DNA of 64,000 nucleotides. Source: Alphaproteobacteria bacterium. GTDB taxonomy: Bacteria > Pseudomonadota > Alphaproteobacteria > MPNO01 > UBA2964. The notes beneath the pieces were generated by a model. It ran no database searches and had not been told where the DNA came from. It saw only the letters and a list, made by a program, of their open reading frames with translations. Positions 59,847 through 64,000 of this stretch are shown piece after piece (within the stretch, counting starts at the first letter, position 1; the number at the start of each line of letters is the position of its first letter). The DNA lies in assembly GCA_012103315.1 (NCBI GenBank), contig WLWZ01000001.1, positions 434,001 to 498,000 on the forward strand. Direction: 5' to 3'. A program made the position numbers and the translations under genes.

Positions 59847-61748
59847 ATGTCAGGAGAGTTCGATAGCGCTTATCAGCGTGCGATGACCGATAGGGATGCC
59901 TTTTGGGCCGAGGCTGCCGAAGGTATTGATTGGGATCAGAAATGGGACGCGGTCCTTGATGAGTCTAATCCACCATTCTATCGCTGGTTCTCCGGCGGCA
60001 TGCTCAATACTTGCTACAACGCGCTTGATCGCCATGTCGAGAATGGTCGCGCTGATCAGAATGCCCTGATCTATGACAGCCCAATGACCGCACAGGTCGT
60101 CAAATTTACCTATCGTGAATTGCGGGACCAGGTTGCGTTGTTTGCGGGTGCGTTGACGAATGAAGGCGTCAGTAAAGGGGATCGGGTTGTTATCTATATG
60201 CCGATGATCCCGGAAGCGGTAATTGCGATGCTTGCCTGTGCGCGTCTTGGTGCCGTGCATTCGGTTGTGTTCGGTGGATTTGCTGCGAATGAGCTTGCGG
60301 TGCGTATTGACGACGCAAAGCCCAAAGTCATCGTGTCGGCGTCTTGTGGTCTAGAACCAGGCCGTGTCGTTGAATATAAGCCATTGCTTGATGGAGCTCT
60401 TGATCTCGCAAAGCATAAACCAGATCGATCTATTGTCGTGCAGCGCGAGGCTTTGCAATGTTCGATGGGACCAGATGATCTCGACTGGAAGGATGCGATA
60501 GAGGCTACCCAGCCACATGGCTGTGTTTCAGTATCGGCGACCGACCCGCTCTATATTCTGTATACATCCGGGACGACAGGTGAGCCAAAAGGCGTCGTCC
60601 GCGATAATGGCGGTCATGCTGTTGCACTGAACTGGACGATGGGAGCCGTCTATGACGTCCAGCCGGGTGATGTGTATTGGGCTGCTTCAGATATTGGTTG
60701 GGTGGTTGGTCACTCTTACATCGTCTACGGACCTTTGTTGGCTGGCGCGACGTCCATTTTTTACGAAGGGAAGCCGGTAGGAACACCGGATGCGGGCGCT
60801 TTTTGGCGTGTTATTTCTGATCATAAGGTGACGACGCTTTTCACTGCACCGACGGCCTTTCGTGCGATCAAACGGGAAGATCCAAAGGGCAAGCTGGTTG
60901 CCGATTATGACCTTGCACATTTCAAGGCGCTGTTTTTAGCTGGTGAGCGCTCTGACCCTGACACATTAAGTTGGGCTGAGAACTACCTTGGTGTGCCAGT
61001 TATTGATCATTGGTGGCAGACCGAAACTGGTTGGTCGATCTGCGCTAATTGTCTTGGGATTGAGCAGCTGCCGGTTAAACATGGTTCGCCCACCAAACCT
61101 GTGCCCGGTTGGGATCTTTGCGTCCTTGATGAGGGCGGAAATGAGGTTGCCTCCGGAGATATTGGGGCGCTGGTGGCGAAACTGCCTCTGCCGCCTGGGA
61201 CGTTGCTGACTCTCTGGAATGCTGATGAAAGATACAAAGACGCCTATCTGAAAGAGTTCCCCGGTTACTACCAAACAGCAGATGCGGGCTATATCGATGA
61301 AGATGGCTATGTCTTCGTGATGGCGCGGACTGACGACATCATCAATACAGCCGGACACCGCCTGTCGACTGGAGGAATGGAAGAAGTCCTTGCAGCACAT
61401 CCCGATGTCGCTGAATGCGCCGTCATAGGTGTTGCAGATGAATTGAAAGGTCAGGTACCTCTCGGCTTTCTCGTTCTTAATACTGGCGTGAATCGCGAAA
61501 ACACTGAAATCGTTGGCGAAGTGGTTGGCATGGTCCGAGATAACATTGGTCCGGTGGCATCCTTTAAAACAGCAACCGTCGTTCAACGACTGCCTAAAAC
61601 CCGTTCTGGTAAGGTATTGCGCGGAACGATGCAGAAGATTGCCGACAGCCAGAGCTACAATATGCCGGCCACAATAGATGACCCGGTAATTCTTGATGAA
61701 ATTACCGAGGCGCTGAAATCGATTGGTTATGCTGAGGGTGACGTTTAG
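59847..61748 (+). CDS. prpE: Propionyl-CoA synthetase (PrpE)
   Basis: 633 residues of the acetyl/propionyl-CoA synthetase family. NTCYNALDRHVENGRADQNA and LIYDSPMTAQVVKFTYRELR are typical of PrpE. The AMP-binding loop is YILYTSGTTGEPKGVVRDNG, and VIDHWWQTETGWSICAN, YQTADAGYIDEDGYVFVMAR and KTRSGKVLRGTM (the acylated catalytic Lys) follow. It activates propionate or acetate. GGGGAG lies 5 nt before ATG 59847; an in-frame ATG at 59769 is less likely. Confidence 0.9.
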   Translation: MSGEFDSAYQRAMTDRDAFWAEAAEGIDWDQKWDAVLDESNPPFYRWFSGGMLNTCYNALDRHVENGRADQNALIYDSPMTAQVVKFTYRELRDQVALFAGALTNEGVSKGDRVVIYMPMIPEAVIAMLACARLGAVHSVVFGGFAANELAVRIDDAKPKVIVSASCGLEPGRVVEYKPLLDGALDLAKHKPDRSIVVQREALQCSMGPDDLDWKDAIEATQPHGCVSVSATDPLYILYTSGTTGEPKGVVRDNGGHAVALNWTMGAVYDVQPGDVYWAASDIGWVVGHSYIVYGPLLAGATSIFYEGKPVGTPDAGAFWRVISDHKVTTLFTAPTAFRAIKREDPKGKLVADYDLAHFKALFLAGERSDPDTLSWAENYLGVPVIDHWWQTETGWSICANCLGIEQLPVKHGSPTKPVPGWDLCVLDEGGNEVASGDIGALVAKLPLPPGTLLTLWNADERYKDAYLKEFPGYYQTADAGYIDEDGYVFVMARTDDIINTAGHRLSTGGMEEVLAAHPDVAECAVIGVADELKGQVPLGFLVLNTGVNRENTEIVGEVVGMVRDNIGPVASFKTATVVQRLPKTRSGKVLRGTMQKIADSQSYNMPATIDDPVILDEITEALKSIGYAEGDV

Positions 61749-62071
61749 AGAATGACAGACTTGTTCTCAATATGTTGCAGGGTAAGCATTTTCGCCTGTT
61801 GATATGCCTTTATAGCTGACGAAGATTTCGTCGCCGCAGCGTTATCAAGTGGGATTTGAGAAAGTTGATGGGCGCTATAAGGAGCGCTGATGAGGTTGTT
61901 TTCACGGGTTACAGTCCCGTACTTGAAAAACCGAGTGTCCTGTTCGGTTGCTCGTGTGGCGGTGACTGGTTGTACAGAACGGGCCGATGCGACATTTGTC
62001 GAAGACATCGACGTTGCCGGATTACGGGATCGTGTCGTCTGAAGTGTGTGTGGCGTAGAAATTATCTTCAA
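61745..62071 (-). CDS. Hypothetical small protein
   Basis: About 108 residues from a TTG at 62071 that has GAGG 6 nt upstream; a GTG at 62083 lacks a binding site. The protein starts MKIISTPHTLQTTRSRNP, is Ser/Thr/Ala-rich in the first half, and ends PLDNAAATKSSSAIKAYQQA then MLTLQHIENKSVIL. No family was recognised. Small proteins ending with an SAIxAYQ-like helix occur in related genomes, so it is plausible. It converges with prpE, overlapping by 4 bp. Confidence 0.45.
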   Translation of the reverse strand: MKIISTPHTLQTTRSRNPATSMSSTNVASARSVQPVTATRATEQDTRFFKYGTVTRENNLISAPYSAHQLSQIPLDNAAATKSSSAIKAYQQAKMLTLQHIENKSVIL

Positions 62072-62116
62072 AACAAACCTCACCGTGTGAGATTTATATA
62101 TTTGTCAGGCTGAACA

Positions 62117-62290
62117 TAATGTCAATGAATATTTAATATTTATTGACTTGTGTTAACCTTAATTAATATTAACCAAACAATTTAATAATTTTTTAAATAA
62201 AAAATAATATTATTAATTAAAATTTTTGGCTAATTATATTTGTTTTGGTTTATAAATATTAATACATACCTTTAATAAGTTAGAAACAAC
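62117..62290. other. Extremely AT-rich intergenic tract
   Basis: About 170 bp made almost wholly of A and T, with runs such as TTAATTAATATTAA and TTTTTTAAATAAAAAATAA, in strong contrast to the flanking genes. No gene and no DnaA box were recognised. It lies between the small hypothetical gene and the PAS-GGDEF-EAL gene. It could be a promoter or UP-element region, or a binding zone for AT-preferring nucleoid proteins such as GapR. Confidence 0.65.
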
Positions 62291-62382
62291 TCATCGGCTA
62301 TTCTGTCGCTGAAGGTCATCAATGGATGACTGGTAGAAGCGGATTTCCAAGTAGGAAATCAAATGAATGCAGGAAGCATGAC

Positions 62383-64000
62383 ATGAGTGACGCATCTACA
62401 GAATTAGAACGATTGCGGGCGGCGATTACAGCCTCCGGCGATGTTGTTTATGACTGGGATCTGCCAACAGATGAATTTTCGTGGCTTGGTCGGGTCGCCG
62501 ATGCCTTCCAGATTTCTGGCCTCGATCAAATTTCATCTGGCGAGCTTTTTCATCAGAGAATTCATCCCGAAGATCTGAGCAAACGCCTTGACCAGATTTC
62601 CGCCCTGTATCAGGGCAGTTCCGAATTCGAATGTGAGTTTCGTATTCGTGATGCTAATGGTGAACAACACTGGTTTCACGACCGCGGCGTTGCAGAAATG
62701 GGCGCCGATGGTATGCCGATCCGTTTGCGTGGCACAATGCGCGCAATCAGTCATCGCAAAGATGAGCAGGAAAGAACCCAATATCTTGCGAATTATGATG
62801 AGCTAACCGGGCATTTCAACCAGACGCGTCTCCGTGAAGCGCTTGATCATGCGCTCTATTATGGCTCTCGATACAAAGTTGTCGGGGCCTATTTGGTCAT
62901 TGGGATCGACAACATCAACATGGTCAACCAAGCTTTTGGTTATGAGGTTGCCGATGCGGTGATCGTTGCGCTGGGGCATCGGTTAGATCGCTGCCTGCGG
63001 GCCTGCGATGTTATTGGCAGGTTGGGCGGAGATCGTTTTGGCGTCGTTCTGAGCAATGGTCCGGGGTCGGAGCTACCGATTGCAGCGGATAAAATTCTTG
63101 AAGTCGCTCGCAATACTGAGGTCGACACACCGGCAGGACCAATACATGTAACCGTGTCAATCGGTGCTGCGGGATTCCCAGATACTGCGATGACGGCGAG
63201 CGATGCGATGACCAAAGCCGATATCGCGTTGCAGAATGCCAAGCGCGCTGGACGTAATACCTGGTCAGCTTATTGTTATTCGGAGGAACAGCGCGAAGGT
63301 CATCGCAAGAACATGGTCATCGCGGAACAGGTTAAGCAGGCCTTGCGCGATGACCGCTTGGTGCTCTCTTATCAACCAATTGTCTCGAGCGATACGCATG
63401 CCCCGGTGGTTCATGAATGCTTGTTGCGCATGATCCAACCCGATGGTGAAGTGATTGCCGCTGGCATGTTTATGCCGGTTGTCGAAGAGCTGGGCCTCAT
63501 CCGGTTGATTGATCGCCGGGTTTTCGATTTGGCTATAAAAGTCATGGCGGAAAACTCAGAAGCCCGTCTCGCGGTTAATGTTTCTGGCCTCACGACAAGT
63601 GACAAGCAATGGTTACGTCATGTCGTCGGTATGCTGCGTAATGAACGGGGTATCGCAGAACGATTGATCGTCGAAATAACAGAAACGGCGGGTCTCGAAG
63701 ACGTTGAAGAATGTGCCCGGTTCGTCTCAACTCTGCGCCAGCTTGGCTGTAAAGTTGCCCTTGATGATTTTGGAGCGGGCTACACGTCGTTCCGTCATCT
63801 GAAAATCCTGTCGGTAGATATGGTCAAGATCGACGGCTCGTTTGTACAAGACCTAGTGCAGAACCCAGCCAATATGATCTTTATCCGCTCGCTTCTCGAT
63901 TTGGCGCGAAACTTCAATCTTGAAACAGTGGCAGAATGTGTTGAGACCATGGAGCAAGCGCAAATGCTCAAGGAAGAGGGTGTAGAACTTCTTCAAGGTT
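62383..64000 (+). CDS. PAS-GGDEF-EAL protein, 3-prime end outside the window
   Basis: 539 codons are visible. Residues about 10-125 form a PAS/PAC sensor (VVYDWDLPTDEFSWLG, FECEFRIRDANGEQHWFHDR). The GGDEF domain (about 130-300) reads RLGGDRFGVVL, with Arg in place of the catalytic Glu, but keeps an RxxD I-site (RACD). The EAL domain starts YQPIVSSDTHAPVVHECLLR, where EAL is ECL, and keeps LAVNVSG, IVEITETA, LDDFGAGYTSFRHL and DMVKIDGSFV. The likely role is cyclic di-GMP hydrolysis with a degenerate cyclase. AGGA lies 7 nt before ATG 62383. It continues past 64000. Confidence 0.85.
   Translation, partial: MSDASTELERLRAAITASGDVVYDWDLPTDEFSWLGRVADAFQISGLDQISSGELFHQRIHPEDLSKRLDQISALYQGSSEFECEFRIRDANGEQHWFHDRGVAEMGADGMPIRLRGTMRAISHRKDEQERTQYLANYDELTGHFNQTRLREALDHALYYGSRYKVVGAYLVIGIDNINMVNQAFGYEVADAVIVALGHRLDRCLRACDVIGRLGGDRFGVVLSNGPGSELPIAADKILEVARNTEVDTPAGPIHVTVSIGAAGFPDTAMTASDAMTKADIALQNAKRAGRNTWSAYCYSEEQREGHRKNMVIAEQVKQALRDDRLVLSYQPIVSSDTHAPVVHECLLRMIQPDGEVIAAGMFMPVVEELGLIRLIDRRVFDLAIKVMAENSEARLAVNVSGLTTSDKQWLRHVVGMLRNERGIAERLIVEITETAGLEDVEECARFVSTLRQLGCKVALDDFGAGYTSFRHLKILSVDMVKIDGSFVQDLVQNPANMIFIRSLLDLARNFNLETVAECVETMEQAQMLKEEGVELLQG

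Noticed and set aside
62117-62290. Origin of replication in the AT-rich tract
   Set aside because: No DnaA boxes, no dnaA/hemE/parAB neighbours, and no GC-skew information to support it.

Overview
The window looks like chromosomal DNA of a free-living alphaproteobacterium of moderate GC content. The markers are a GapR-type (DUF2312) protein, DUF1244, a COQ9-family gene directly after a peptide deformylase, a three-subunit transhydrogenase (PntAA/PntAB/PntB), a 41-residue L36 and two YdcH/DUF465 proteins. Rhodospirillales or a marine relative would fit, but the genus cannot be named from the sequence. No rRNA, tRNA, CRISPR array, phage or transposase gene was recognised.

Layout. Bases 1-6.5 kb are a repeat-rich accessory stretch: the start of a secreted protein, a flavin monooxygenase of acyl-CoA dehydrogenase fold, a 903-residue PEP-CTERM beta-helix protein, and a nitroreductase plus ABM-domain pair. 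About 7-17.5 kb is a catabolic and transport block: two-subunit Rieske oxygenase, two TauE/SafE exporters with a 31-residue membrane protein between them, an SsuABC-like importer in an operon with a TrzA/AtzA-like amidohydrolase, a divergent LysR regulator, and an M20-like protein lacking several metal ligands. About 17.6-30 kb holds a methyltransferase, rpmJ, glcDEF with a TPR gene, a second giant PEP-CTERM protein, pyruvate kinase and glycerate kinase. About 30-46 kb is mixed housekeeping and stress functions: GapR, YghU-type and other glutathione transferases, a DapA-like aldolase, TrhO, SDR, a dual-BON lipoprotein with acyl-CoA ligase, an HTD2/mesaconyl-CoA hydratase-like protein, CheY, M3 peptidase and an ABC1 kinase. 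About 47-51.5 kb holds rpsU and a complete bioBA / bioFD divergent biotin locus. About 52-64 kb holds pntAA-pntAB-pntB, def, COQ9, purE, a GGDEF protein, phosphofructokinase between two YdcH genes, prpE, an unusually AT-rich spacer and a truncated PAS-GGDEF-EAL gene.

How genes may work together. GlcDEF oxidises glycolate to glyoxylate; glycerate kinase and pyruvate kinase would carry C2-derived glycerate on to PEP and pyruvate, although the glyoxylate-to-glycerate steps are not in the window. The Rieske oxygenase, sulfite-type exporters, sulfonate/nitrate-type importer, amidohydrolase and nitroreductase suggest use of a substituted aromatic or heterocyclic compound, possibly sulfonated; the substrate is inference only.

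The most unusual items are: copies of the nitroreductase 3-prime end bracketing the monooxygenase gene, one with only silent changes in its last codons; a dispersed ~27-bp imperfect palindrome present about seven times; the coupled 31-residue membrane protein; the degenerate M20 protein; a methyltransferase whose in-frame membrane anchor has no normal start codon; and the AT-rich tract upstream of the last gene.
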